The translations under genes and the position numbers were made by a program. The notes beneath the pieces are model-generated. The model was given only the letters and a program-made list of their open reading frames with translations, was not told the DNA's origin and did no database searches. DNA of 64,000 bases from Saxidomus purpurata (lineage: Eukaryota; Mollusca; Bivalvia; Venerida; Veneridae): positions 24,256,627 to 24,320,626 of the forward strand of contig JAFMSR010000015.1 of NCBI GenBank assembly GCA_022818135.1, written 5' to 3'. Positions 22,471-33,720 of the stretch are shown one piece after another; the first letter of the stretch is position 1, and every line of letters starts with the position of its first letter.

Positions 22471-23073
22471 ACTAACTCGAAACAAGTATTTTTAGTTGCA
22501 ACTCCTGTTCGGGTATGGTGTATTAGATCATCCATCATTCAGCAAGCATTTAGCGCAGCACGGAAACGTCCAAGCGGAGTACATCTGGGCCTTGACAAGA
22601 TTTCAGTGGATATTTGGTGGCAAGGATATAGTGGTCTAACTTTAATGAAACTTAATAGAAAGTTGAAACTTTTGTCAGACTTTGCCGAGTCACCACACTT
22701 CCTTTTAATTCACTGTGGAGGCAATGACTTGGGGCGTACTCATTCACACAGGCTTCGTTATTGCATTGATGATGTAATTAATTACATTTCCAACCAGTGG
22801 CCTTATGCCATCATTATTTGGTCTGAAATATTACCACGCAAGACATGGCGTTACTCTTCAAATGTGGTAGCCATGAATCGCTGTAGAAAGCGCCTCAACA
22901 ATTATGCTGCTTCTAGAGTTTGTGAGAGTGGCGGTTATTACTTTAAGCATTTTGATCTTCGAAATGTTGTTGATGATTTGTTTAAGTTTGATGGTGTTCA
23001 TTTGACACAATTGGGGAATGATGTTTTCCTGAATAATTTGGCTGCAAACTTAGTCAATTATAGGGAAAAGTAG
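22471..23073 (+). CDS. SGNH/GDSL-type hydrolase ORF of the YR retrotransposon
   Basis: The frame is open from 22471 to the TAG at 23071-23073, the longest open stretch of this element. Block I reads WCIRSSII, with the Ser kept but an Arg where a Gly is usual. Next come WWQGYSGLTL, the oxyanion block IHCGGNDLG (G-x-N-D) and the C-terminal DGVHLTQLGN block (D-x2-H). This layout is that of SGNH hydrolases (esterase-like), a domain reported in some tyrosine-recombinase retrotransposons. No convincing ATG begins the domain, so it was probably the end of a longer polyprotein or read by another start. The Gly to Arg change may abolish activity. Confidence 0.75.
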   Translation, partial: TNSKQVFLVATPVRVWCIRSSIIQQAFSAARKRPSGVHLGLDKISVDIWWQGYSGLTLMKLNRKLKLLSDFAESPHFLLIHCGGNDLGRTHSHRLRYCIDDVINYISNQWPYAIIIWSEILPRKTWRYSSNVVAMNRCRKRLNNYAASRVCESGGYYFKHFDLRNVVDDLFKFDGVHLTQLGNDVFLNNLAANLVNYREK

Positions 23074-23270
23074 GGTCATGAGGCATGATTTGTTACAAAA
23101 TGCATGAATTTTTCAGTACATTTTAACCTATGGAAGTACTTTTTGGGTTTGCTTTATTTAGTCATTCGGAATTGTTTGGTTTTCTTGCACGGCTTTATTT
23201 CGCTTTTGTTGGCGGTGACCTTTTACATGTTGGGTCTCTCATTGGGTACCTAGGCATGTCTCGGTCATTT

Positions 23271-23530
23271 GGCACCAGCGAAATACTAATCTTCAAATAA
23301 TGTTTCAGAGTTCAATTTCTGGTACCCAGGATTGCTCTCAAATACATGCAACACATTTTGGTTGTTGCTTATATTATTTGATATGATTTATGACTATATC
23401 TTGCAATGTTGAATTGATGTTTTATTTGATTTAATGATGTGATGATTTATTTGTTTGAGGGCGAGCCAAAAATGTTTTGTCGGCAGCCCGAATTGAAGCC
23501 GTAGCCAAGCAATTCCAAACATTAATAAAA
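23271..23530 (+). repeat. Split direct repeat B1
   Basis: GGCACCAGCGAAATACTAAT through TTGTCGGCAGCCCGAATTG to ACATTAATAAA. Near-identical to B2 (24148-24411). Confidence 0.85.
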
Positions 23531-23650
23531 ATGTATATCAACAACATTCTAGTCGTGCTTTTATTCTTTTGAAAATTTTGGTGATTTACAATAATTGTTA
23601 TGCTATGCAAAAGGTTCTGTCCTGTTTGTTTTGGCAACTTTCCTCAATAA

Positions 23651-23713
23651 TGGCAGCTATCTCTATAGGATAGCTGTTTGTTATTGGGAAGCGGTCGCTG
23701 ATTAGGTGTTCAA
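23651..23713 (+). repeat. Split direct repeat A2
   Basis: 63 bp identical to A1. It lies between B1 and B2 as expected for this element class. Confidence 0.85.
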
Positions 23714-24147
23714 GATTTGGTCGTGCAAAACCGGTATTATATTCAGTCGTGTTTAACCTAGATGGAATATTGAAAAATCACTATGTAAAAATATTACACT
23801 TTTCCGGTCAATTTGTCTAAACAAAGGAAAAATATTGAGATTTTATTTTAATTTCTTTTATAGCCACCCGCCTCGTCCCTTTATATTAATACTGTTTGTG
23901 TATAAGCTCATGTTTATAACGTATACTGCTTTTTGTTATGCTATATTTTCCAGATCAACGTTTACTGTGGCCTTTGATCAAGATATTCTCCAGTTTATTC
24001 CTATTTTACAACCGTCACGGCTTCTGTTTGGATGAGAACAATAATTTCAAAGTGTTGCATCTTAATTAAGTGTTACTATTATTGTATTATACAGTGTTCA
24101 ATCAGGATTAAGTGTATGGATAGTTGAAACAGTGTTGCTTACGGTTC

Positions 24148-24411
24148 GGCACCGGCGAAATACTAATCTTCAAATAATGTTTCAGAGTTCAATTTCTGGT
24201 ACCCAGGATTGCTCTCAAATACATGCAACACATTTTGGTTGTTGCTTATATAATTTGATGTGATTTATGACTATATATTGCAATGTTGAATTGATGTTTT
24301 ATTTGATTTAATGATGTGATGATTTATTTGTTTGAGGGTGAGCCAAAAATGTTTTGTCGGCAGCCCGAATTGAAGCCGTGGCCAAACAATTCCAAATATT
24401 AATAAATAAAA
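24148..24411 (+). repeat. Split direct repeat B2 and 3' end of the YR element
   Basis: Copy of B1 with a few substitutions. The homology ends in ATTAATAAATAAAAAG, taken as the element boundary. Confidence 0.8.
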
Positions 24412-25041
24412 AGACTCTCTACCAAGCTACATCTACATCTGTCATTACTAGCGTAGCTAGACCTAGACCTACACATATTTTGCTGGGGGCTAGGGGGCCA
24501 TAGGACCCCCGGTCGGTCCAGGGCAAGAGGTCCAGGGGGCAGGAGGCCCCGGGAAGCTCTGTGGTTTTAACAATTTCTGAACGATTCAGATGCGTTTCCA
24601 AGAACCTATCTACTATTGTAGACGAAATAAAAGTTGATATGAAATGAAATTATAAAACAGTCAAACTTTGAAAAGTTCTCTCTCCAAGTATGTGTGATGC
24701 GAAAACTGTTTTAATTTGGAAAACATGGCCCTATCACAAACTCTCTAGAAGCCCGCTCCCCCTACTAGTAACTGTTAGTGGGACCATTCTTTGTTTTATG
24801 AAATGTTATTAATCATAAGGGATATAAACATGTAGAAAAAGTTAAAAGCTATTACGGCATTTATTTAAATAATTTTAAATCATATTCTAAGCATACATGG
24901 TCTTGCATGTCCTGAAAACGTAAGGCTAAACGCTAGACTCTTTCTTTTCGTGAATATGTCCACAATCATCTCTGCATTAACTCAATGTCCGTATGAATGT
25001 TAAGAAGTCCAATACGCCCTGTAGTCAGGCAGGCTCTCATA
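24412..25041. other. Unassigned, with a GC-rich island
   Basis: A GC-rich stretch at 24480-24560 (GGGGGCTAGGGGGCCATAGG and similar) stands out from the AT-rich surroundings and looks like part of an old repeat. No exon recognised. Confidence 0.4.
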
Positions 25042-25759
25042 ATAAATTTTAGTATTATATATTTCATATTCTATAAAATAGTTCAGCGCTCATGGATCTT
25101 CCCAATGATTGTAAACCCTTATATTTATGATAAAGCAGATTAAAACATCTAAGTATCTGCAGTCAGTACCGCACGTGCTCTTTCCGCCACCAAAAGACCT
25201 TAAATAAGTGCCTGATATTGCTTTTGAGTTCTGCTCACAGACGTACGAAAAAACAGACAAACAACGTGGTAACTGTCAATCGTCACTTCGGAAACATGAA
25301 TAACGGACAACGTTACACCATTAGACTTTGTATAATCAAGTCAATGGCGAAACCAAATATGAGGTTCGAAAGGAAAACCACAGCCATCTTGGGTCTCTGG
25401 TAGCTTTCTTCTTAAACAAGACCAGCTTCTATAGCTGTCTGTTAAACTAAACATTTTAGACAATCATTTAAGAGTGTTCCATTCAGTCCCTAAGATTTTA
25501 TTCTGACATATCAAAAGCATTCAATTGGCACATTTCTTTCACATTCGTTGTACTTTTGAATTGGTTCGATGTAACATGTATATTGTCATTCGTATACGAT
25601 GTAAAGTGTAATTTGCTAGCTAAAACGTACACGATATGTACAAGCACAAGGAAAACGCTATGACTGCATCAAAACCTTTTTCTTTCACATTTTAAAGATT
25701 TAAATGGCGCAATTCCATTCAAAAATAAAAATATAAGTTAATATTAACTTCAATCTGTT

Positions 25760-26179
25760 AGAATAATTCACAGAATCTTAGGAACTAATGAACTTTTATT
25801 TAAAATAAATTATAAAGATAATCCAAGCTGTACATTTTGTACATTTAGTAGCGAAAGTATAGAACACCTGTTCTGGAACTGTCCTGCTGTCTCGATTTTC
25901 ATTCAAGATCTCTTCTCAAATCAACAAGCAAATTTGACATGTAAAACATTTATTCTTGGGTTCATAGACTCCAATGAAGTAGAAATTAACCTTCTCGGTC
26001 TTATTATCAAAAAGTAGATTTACTACTGTAAAATGAATGATAAGAAACTATCAGTTTCAGTTGCCAAGAACTTTATCAACCATCAGTACAACACTCACAG
26101 ACAAACAGCTGTGACTTTAAATAAACTAGAAAACTTTGAAAAGACATGGGACAAACTCAAAAATGTATTTAAATTGTAA
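25760..26179 (+). pseudogene. C-terminal remnant of a LINE reverse-transcriptase polyprotein
   Basis: 140 codons open from the truncation point: RILGTNELLFKI, then the zinc-knuckle-like CTFCTFSSESIEHLFWNC (C-x2-C-x8-H-x4-C), which follows the RT domain in many non-LTR retrotransposons, then a Lys-rich C-terminus ending at TAA 26177-26179. One nonsense TAG at 26015-26017 interrupts it. The RT and endonuclease domains are missing through 5' truncation. The clade cannot be named from this part. Confidence 0.75.
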
Positions 26180-26329
26180 CATTCTTCCTCTTCAATCAAA
26201 TGATCGTGGTGAATGTGGTTAAAGTTGTTCATTCGATTTGACACAATTCATATGAAACAAAACCTATTTTCCCCTCAGAAATTGCTAGCTTACAAAGCGA
26301 AAAAAAAAACGATTTTTTTTTTCATATTA

Positions 26330-26400
26330 ATATATTCTACAAATAGCTGGCAAAATACTTGTGTGTGTGTGTGTGCGTACGTGTGTGCATAAGGGTGAGT
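26330..26400. repeat. GT microsatellite
   Basis: (GT)n at about 26361-26376 with degenerate GT flanks. Confidence 0.85.
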
Positions 26401-27549
26401 TCAAGTGTGAGTGAGTCTTTCTACGTTCTACGTTTCTCTAGAAAATCGATACGGGTATCATACAATTTATAATTTAATTAATGTATTTAATGAATTAAAT
26501 TTATGAATTTGTGCATTGTATATATTCAAACATGTATGTATCTTTGATTATCGAGAAAGCAAATAAACGAGGTTACCCTTTTATGGGCCTAAAAAAAACA
26601 ACAAAAAAACAACAACTAAACTTCATATGGGATTAATCTTGGGTGGCTTATCATATTTGTATGAATGTCATAGCAAAAATTAAAACGTTTATACATTACC
26701 TAATTGCTAACTTTGCAGATTGTCCAAACTGTTTCATAGTCAGATTTTTTTTCAAGTACAAGGTTAAAGGGTGTGGGATTTAAATGTGTAATGGATTTTC
26801 TTAAAACTTTGGGTTTCATGTTTGAAATCACTTTCTCAAGCTCACATGGGTGAATGTCACGCTAAGAGACAAAGGTCACCAGAGTGTCTCCTAAACCCTA
26901 TGAAGGATTTTAATTTAATTTTTTGTCAAACGTTCCATATCTGGTTTGGGACTTAGTACTCCATTCACTTGTTGTTTGTGTTTTTCAGTCATCTGTTCAA
27001 CCTGGACATCTTCTAGTCTATATATTGACCATATAATTTATTTGTTAGTCATAAATGTTGAAACTGTTTTACGACCGTTTTATATGCCATTGCAGAAACT
27101 TACCTGTTATTTTAATTGTTCAAAAACATACTTACCACTGTTACTGTTTTCTAATTTTGAAAATTGCTATATGTAGATGTGATTTATTGTACACCAATGA
27201 TTTACACAGCGGGTTCATTTGAAGTAAGTTTGTTGAAGCTCATTTGAGCTCTAGACTTTCAGTAAAATGTGGTTATCTCCCTTTTACCTGCATAATGTGA
27301 TAAAGACCATGATATCATTGAAATACATTCACAAAGTAGTTGTGTTGAATGTACCAAAATTCAGAAATCAAAACATTTTATGCTAGCGTTTACATTAGAA
27401 AGTTTAAGTTACCGTAACAAAATAGCATAACGCGTGGTCCACAATCTTTGTAAACTGAAAACTGCTTGCCCACATATTTTGCTGTAGAATTTAGAGTTTC
27501 TTCAAATGTCTTTAATGCCTATGATTTAGGAGAGACCTATGACAAGTGG

Positions 27550-28220
27550 TAAATCAATACTTTTCCTTGGTAACATTTTACAGGTCACAAGTTTCATTTG
27601 ATTTTAATGAAATTTACTCAGAAGGTTGCCTGCAGCATGTAGATGATCCCTGTTGCTTTTGGGGTCAGTGGGTGAAAGATCAAGGTCACACTGGCCAAAA
27701 CATTTTCCTTGATAACACTACAGGTCACAATATTCATTCAGCTTTATCAGACTTGCTCAGAAGGTTGCCTGCAACATGTAAATGATCCTTGTTGTTTTTA
27801 GGCTCAGTGGGTCAAAGGTTAAAATCACTTGCCTCGATTAGCTTTTTCTTAACACTCTTCAGGTCACAATTTTCATTTGACTTTCATAAAACTTGCCCAG
27901 AAGGTTGCATGCAACCTGTAAATGATTCCTGTTATTGGGGTTAGTAGGTCAAAGGTAAAGGTAACTGTGACCCGAAATTTGAAAATCATTTCCACTCAAT
28001 ATTTTGAGATCTAATTATCACACAGTCTTGAAACTTCATAGGATGATTGGTTTTACTGAGTTGATGATACCAACTGGTTTTTGGGTCAGTGGGCCAAAGT
28101 CAAGGTCACAGTGACCTGTTAGCTTTTCCTTGATTGCATTCCAAAAGATTTTCATAAAGCTTTCTCAGAACAGGCCACTCAGTCCAGTAGAGCAATATTA
28201 GCCCTTTGGGGCCTTTTGTT
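27550..28220 (+). repeat. ~140 bp tandem repeats, AGGTCACA family
   Basis: Units containing CAGGTCACAA, CAGAAGGTTGCCTGCA and TCAGTGGGTCAAAGG recur with a period of about 140 bp near 27583, 27723 and 27862. They end in GCCCTTTGGGGCCTTTTGTT, a terminal motif common to bivalve dispersed repeats (from general knowledge). The 27546-27785 ORF is a by-product. Confidence 0.7.
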
Positions 28221-28939
28221 TCTAAATATTTACTGTGGATAAGCAGCTTTGAATATTGCTTTTAGGTTAGCAAGTTTGATCACATCACAAAGTTTGTGGT
28301 CACATGAACCATGTATTTGTAGGTTGAATGTTTGTTCAGTTACTAATATACATGTAGAGGGTGACAATAATAAATACAACCTGGCACCAGTGGGTTGAAA
28401 TAAATGTACAAAAGTAACAAGAAACTGAGTAAGACCTGTATTAGAATATGGTATTAATGTATAAACTATACACCATTAATAACATTAACATTGCTGATCT
28501 TTGTATACATCTGGTTGTTTTTCTGCTCTTGTTACTTTATTAAATTGCTAGTAGCGAACAAAACAAAAAACAAAACAAAAAACTTCAATCTGTTGATATT
28601 TTGAAATTTATTAAGTGTTTGAAATGTTACATAATTCTGCTATATATACTGTTATATAAGTTTCGAAGTAACATATTTAAAAGTTAACTTATTAACCAGT
28701 TTGCAAATCCCAATCGGGGAGGCTTGACAGGTTACAAAAGTTAGCAATTGTTTCCTGATTTCGTTGGAAATCGGGAGTTTCCTTTGAGATGCGTGTATGT
28801 GGTCGCACGGTCGCAAAACTGTCCCATTTTTTTCAAAAACTTTCTATTTACATAAAATGATTTGCATTCATTTCTATTAAATGAAGTAATCCCCCCCCCC
28901 CATTTTTCACAACGCCATTTTTATTTTTTATGACTTTTG

Positions 28940-29280
28940 CTCAGTGAGCATTGTTCTGTCAGCATTTCTCACGGTGAGTATTGTTCAGCGAGCACTTCTC
29001 AGGATGAGTGTTGTTCAGTGAGCACTACTCATGGTGAGCACTTTTCAGGATGAGTGTTGTTCAGTGAGCACTACTCACATTGAACATTGTTCAGTGAGCA
29101 CTTCTCACGGCGAGTGTTGTTCAGTAAGCAATTCTCACAACGAGCAGCCTACTGTTCAGTGAGCACTACTCAAGGTGACCACTATTCAGTGAGCACTACT
29201 CACAGTGAGCCTTGTTCAAGGAGCACTTATCACAGTGACCACTGTTAAGTAAGCACTACTCACGGTGACCACTAGCCCAA
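28940..29280. repeat. GTGAGCA minisatellite, array 1
   Basis: About 30 bp units of the type CAGTGAGCACTACTCACGGT, TGAGCATTGTT. The unit is nearly self-complementary (GTGAGCA...TGCTCAC, CTCACNGTGAG). Related arrays are at 33095-33395 and 57930-58505. It follows a C-rich homopolymer at 28891-28901. Confidence 0.9.
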
Positions 29281-29285
29281 CAAAT

Positions 29286-32243
29286 TGTGCGCCAGGGATT
29301 TTTGTTATATACGACGGCCGCCCTTCGCGCATAACCCACTTATAAGTCCAAACAATGCGGAACGTTTTCTTTCTATGTGTATATGCAGGCGATCAGAATC
29401 TCGTCGCCAACTTTGACGGCTTCAAATATTTATTTAAACTCAATATTTCTTGAAAAAAAAAACATACCTGTAAAGCTTATTCCAAATAGAATCAATATAA
29501 CTGAAAATTGATCAGAAACTTGTAAGTTTTTTTTTTGCATAACACTTATAAAATCTACACATGTCAACGTGTTTTTGTTTACACCGGTAAAACGTTTATC
29601 GGTAGATTATATTTTAAAACCTCACCCGCTTGAAATATGTACTGCGGAAAATCCTTTGTTTACACAGCCAACGGAATAGGTAAATACATATGTGAGTCGT
29701 TAATAATGTCATTTTGATAGGTATATAATCTTTATTTCCTCCAATGGAAGAGTACACATTTATGCATATTTATTAAAGAGTACTTATCTGTAAATGGGGC
29801 TTTTTCATTTTGTATCTTGCTAATGGCTGTCAGTATACCGTGATAAAACAGGAAAACTCTATTCATGGTTAAAAGTATATCATATAATATAGGTCCGTGC
29901 CTATTGTAGTGTATTTCTGAACATAATAACATAAATGGGAATTTAGAACAGATGTGGGTATTTGCGGACGTAATTAAACTTTTTTATATATAGAACCTTT
30001 TGCTAACCTCCTATTGAACGCACGAGGCTTTCTCGTATTTGGCGGGAATATTTTGCACGGGAACTCTAAAGATGCCGATAATCAAATGTTCCGAGAGAAC
30101 AATGTCATATGTATATGCCATATTAATTACTTTATTGCCAGCCGAGTGTTCGTTGATGCATAACTTTTCATATACGTCGCCGCAGGTCAGTTAGACGTAC
30201 TATATACAGGTACCCCAGACAGCTTTTTTTAACCGCACGGATATATTGTGCGGATCATTTCTATAAAGTGAAGATAATCGAAGGTCATGAAAGATAATCA
30301 ACGAGGCAATCTGATCTGATGATGCCCAAACCTTTGTTAAACATGCTGAAAATGAAACTTGATAGTAAAATTTCATGTGTTTGACTTTCGACAGAAGGTG
30401 TTCGATCAGTATATTACATTTTGAAAAATATTAAAGCTTTGGCATGTATATTCTCATATATAAAACGTTATTATAAATTGAGATTCTTGATACATGTATT
30501 ATATCGTCCTTCCTTAGTTATGTAGCACTCGTCAAGTGAACTTGAGATACCTGCAACATGTATGTGTTTGTTTCATAGACGCTTATTTTCTCTCAAGTAC
30601 TTTACAAAAATAATACAGTATGAAATCATGTTTTCCAGCTACGGTTTTGTTATGAAGACATGCTAATTTAACCGTTTAGGAAAGTATATTCGAAAACGGG
30701 CAATGTTGCAGCATTGGGTAAAAGATGAAAGTGTGTATGTAGACGGGGAGTCATGAGTGAGAGCTAAGTATTTTTAATAAAAACAAAATTTTCGTGGGTT
30801 GTATGCCAGTAAAGTAAAGTTTTTATAACAATTTGACAATCTTCCAAATTTCGTGTCTAAAATGCTAATAACCGTACAAAGCTGTGTTCACGTCGAATAT
30901 ACCATATCGGCTGTGAAAAGCAGAATTTTTGCAAACAAACTATGGTGTAATGTGCATGTCTCTAAGATGGAACACGTCAATAGTAAGAGTTTGTGGGATT
31001 AATTCACGCAAAATAAGTATGTGGATGTTTGGCCATTCAGGTAAGAAAAAAAAACGATTGATCAATATTTCAGAAACGTCGACTTATACCAGACAGTTTC
31101 ACGAAAGTTTTGTTTTTAATCCAGTAAGTATTTGAATTTGTCTGGTATCTGTTAGAATATGACTGTGTCTTCATGATTTCTGTGCCTCTCCTTTGATGTT
31201 TGGCACGGCAAGTCTTGCTTTGAAAATAGCTGATCGCTTCAAAATACAACCTCATTATTTTACGGGGAATACTCAAACTACGATCTGATAATAGAAAGAT
31301 TTTCAAAATTTCTGCCTAACACATGTCATGATCAAATGTACGTAAATTCATAGAATGTAAGATAATTTTTTTTCTCGGGTATTCCGAAATTTCGGTTAAA
31401 CGTGTGACCGCATGATAAGTACTTGATCTATATAATATATAACTCATTCGAACACGATCTTGGCAAATACAGTAAACTGGTTGTGGCCTTTTTAGCACTA
31501 TAAAATAGCAGATATATCATTTTTTAAGTCAATTGTAAGCGGTTACTTCAAGTGTACGGTATGCGATTTTCCGCGTGCAGCCTCCCGCAGTGTAAAAATA
31601 AGCTTGAATTCAAGGAAACGTTTTCATTGGTTATCACGTTTACACATCAACATGTAAACGACAGGTACCGTGTTAGGTTTAACAAGTATTTTTAGTTAAT
31701 ATTTGTCATTTTATTAATATTTTAGGATTAGTTATGGTTTATAACAACAAATGAACGTGCCAGTGTGAAAAATTTCATGTTGCAGTGAAAAAATCAAAGG
31801 ACTGAAAGTGCTGGAGGGTCGATTGTCTCTGAACAACACAGACTGTACACATACATGTGTAAATATCAGGGCAACCCATGCATGAGTAAAGTTATCAACA
31901 AACTGGAGACACAAATGTCCACAGAGTTTGACCTTTAACCATATGTGTAAACTTTACTTTTGATAGGAACCCATGTGCTTACCTTTTGCATTCAGTGACT
32001 ACATGTATGTTCAACTACCCTATAAAGTATCATAGCTGTGAATGGTAACTGAGAAGTGAAAATTTTACAAACCTGAACTGAAAATTCAAAGTTTGCACAA
32101 CTTTTAATGTCATTCAAAAGTTATGGGATTTGCCCATAGGGTTGAGTGTATTGTGTCAATAATACAAAATAAATTCCTATCCTAAATTGTAGGCAAAAAC
32201 TGAACAATGAGCAAGATCAAAGAAGACACAGAGTAAATTAATA
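29286..32243. other. ~3 kb without a recognised gene
   Basis: AT-rich, with no exon, RNA gene or strong repeat seen. The ORFs (29732-29932, 30929-31135, 31070-31306, 31316-31498, 31732-31914) are short, overlap each other and resemble nothing known to me. Confidence 0.45.
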
Positions 32244-32310
32244 ACTGAACAAGAAAAACAGTGATACAAAGTATCACAGCGGGCCCACAAACAAAACTGA
32301 CATGTAAATA
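32244..32310. repeat. Dispersed hairpin repeat, copy 1
   Basis: AACAAGAAAAACAGTGATAC...GTATCACAGCGGGCC with an internal inverted repeat GTGATAC/GTATCAC. It recurs at 35628-35695, also followed by CATGTAAATATT. Confidence 0.65.
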
Positions 32311-32577
32311 TTCTACAAATTGGTGATGATTGATGTTGAGGCATGGCCCGAAAAGAACCCAAGGAAACCAATTCTGGTTGTACAAGCAAAACCTGACACG
32401 ACTACTGACTGAACTTTACTGTTATCGAATAATATGTATACAGTATGTCTTATTAACATTATCCTTATAAGTTTGACATAAATGAAGTTTTCTATGATTA
32501 TTTGCTGTTTTGAAAATGGTTTAAAGTCATAAAATTATAAGTAAAACAGAAAAAAAATGAAAGAAAAAAAAAACTGC

Positions 32578-32665
32578 ATTAGATGGGTTTCGAACTCGCG
32601 TCCGCCGCCGTAAGTCAGCGTATTTCAATTTCCAGCATCTCTACCAACTGCTCTATGTCCACCGA
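32578..32665 (-). tRNA. tRNA-like sequence, probably a tRNA pseudogene or SINE head
   Basis: The minus strand has an A-box-like TAGAGCAGTTGGTAGAG and, about 45 bases on, a B-box-like GAGTTCGAAACCC, then a run of nine T after AATGCAG. This is the arrangement of a Pol III transcription unit with terminator. Acceptor, anticodon and T stems do not pair well, so it is not a functional tRNA gene as read. No anticodon is assigned. Confidence 0.4.
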
Positions 32666-33015
32666 CTATAGAGTTATAGGTAAAAAACGAGTTCTTATAA
32701 ATTTGTATGTCCAAGTCGTTCGTTCGCGCATTAATAGTATTTACGATTAATTACACATTTAAAGAATAACAACGAAATAATATTATTCTATTCTGAAATG
32801 TTTTTAAATTATTTAGATTTATTACTATATAATTTTGAAAACAGAAATCGCTATAATGCCTAACAACTGTTTATATGGAACTACTTGTTTGTATGTTGTG
32901 CGTTCGGCCGTAAGGGGCCGATATACTCTGTTAACTTTGGTTCGATTTTAACAATCGACCCAAAAATGAAATTTAAATCAGTTCGATTTCCACCACATCT
33001 AACTGGTTGAGACGT
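32666..33015. other. AT-rich, no gene recognised
   Basis: Nothing recognised between the tRNA-like sequence and the conserved stem-loop motif. Confidence 0.4.
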
Positions 33016-33063
33016 AAAGACAGACATCTATGTAATATCAATTTGTAAAATCGGTCGGTCTTG
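33016..33063 (+). repeat. Conserved stem-loop motif, diverged copy 3
   Basis: AAAGAC (33016-33021) opposes GTCTTG (33058-33063). Compared with GAAGGC/GCCTTC in the other copies, one G-C pair has become A-T on both sides, so five of six pairs remain. Between the arms, CAATTTGTAAAATCGGT aligns with CAACCTGTAAAATCGGT. Confidence 0.5.
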
Positions 33064-33094
33064 CAGTCGAAATATTGAGGCTAGGTGACAACAT

Positions 33095-33395
33095 TTTAGT
33101 AAGCATTGCTAAGTGAGCACACTACTCACGTAGAGCACTGTTCAGTGAGCATTGCTCACGGTGAGTACTATTTAGTGAGCACTACTCACATTGAGCATTG
33201 TTCAGTGATCACTACTCACAATGAGTATTGCTCAGTGTGCACTTCTCACAGTGAACATTGTTCAGTGAGCTCTTGTCAACGTGAGTATTGATCAGTAAGC
33301 ACTGTTCAAAGAGCATTACTCACGGTGAGTAAATGTTCAGTTAGAACTTCTCCCTGGGAACATTTTTCAGTGAGCACTTCTGAGATATTTTGGAA
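33095..33395. repeat. GTGAGCA minisatellite, array 2
   Basis: Same unit family as 28940-29280 and 57930-58505: TTCAGTGAGCATTGCTCACG, ACTACTCACATTGAGCATTG. The ORF at 33106-33291 (repeated SEHCSV) is its translation and not a gene. Confidence 0.9.
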
Positions 33396-33720
33396 CTTTG
33401 AATTATATCATAATTTTCATTTTTGCATGACAAATTTGAGATATTTTGGTACTGTGAATTATAAAACTTTCGCATGACGAACTTATTCGCTAATATTAAA
33501 TTCACGAAAGGAGATTTCTCTTATAGTACATCTATTTGAAATGAATAATCCGCGAGATTTACTAATTAGCAAAGTGAGAAAATCGAGAAAAAAGCGAAAA
33601 CTAAATCATCGCAAATAGTACCCAATAGACAGTATTTGACATTGGAAATAGTCAACTATAGCATGTATGAACACATGTTTTTGATCGCGGTTCAATAAAA
33701 CATAATATATTACCTTTTTA
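33396..33720. other. AT-rich, no gene recognised
   Basis: Includes two imperfect copies of TTTGAGATATTTTGG(A/T)AC near 33381 and 33435. Nothing else seen. Confidence 0.4.

Larger units (their letters stand above)
20751..24411 (+). mobile_element. Ngaro/PAT-type tyrosine-recombinase retrotransposon, decayed
   Basis: The order is A1 (20751-20813), coding remnants (RT, RNase H, tyrosine recombinase, SGNH hydrolase), B1 (23271-23530), A2 (23651-23713), B2 (24148-24411). A1 and A2 are identical over 63 bp, and B1 and B2 are nearly identical over about 260 bp. This A1-B1-A2-B2 arrangement is the split-direct-repeat architecture known for Ngaro and PAT elements. RT coding starts directly after A1, so the gag region and the N-terminal RT are deleted. 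The 434 bp between A2 and B2 has no counterpart after A1, in line with an internal deletion. Several nonsense codons and frameshifts make it inactive. Confidence 0.85.
25760..28580 (+). mobile_element. 5'-truncated LINE insertion with 14 bp target duplication
   Basis: AACTTCAATCTGTT occurs at 25746-25759 and again at 28581-28594. The paralogous site near 58845-58870 has one continuous copy (as AACTTCAACCTGTT), so the intervening 2821 bp is an insertion. It starts inside a LINE ORF and ends in an A-rich AACAAAAAACAAAACAAAA tail right before the second target copy, as for target-primed reverse transcription. An internal A-rich tract after an AATAAA-like signal (26563-26625) may be the LINE's own 3' end. 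In that case 26626-28580 is extra transduced or nested sequence. Confidence 0.8.
25042..29285 (+). repeat. Left arm of a large inverted duplication (partner 57930-61207)
   Basis: 25042-25759 and 28595-29285 match 61207 back to about 57930 on the opposite strand, for example ATTTTAGTATTATATATTTC, GGTTCGAAAGGAAAACCACA, TGGTCGCACGGTCGCAAAAC and CACAACGCCAT. Each arm has its own later insertions: a LINE at 25760-28580 here; a pogo-like element and about 780 bp of other sequence in the partner. A 61-codon frame is open in both copies (25218-25403 here) but starts without ATG, and its differences are mostly amino-acid changing, so it is not called a gene. Confidence 0.85.

Noticed and set aside
25218..25403. 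61-codon frame open in both inverted duplicates (also 60081-60266)
   Set aside because: No ATG at its start, and most differences between the two copies change amino acids, so there is no sign of purifying selection.
33106..33291. ORF with repeated SEHCSV peptide
   Set aside because: The 30 bp GTGAGCA unit is a multiple of three, so an open frame with a periodic peptide is expected without coding function; the same holds for 57864-58112.
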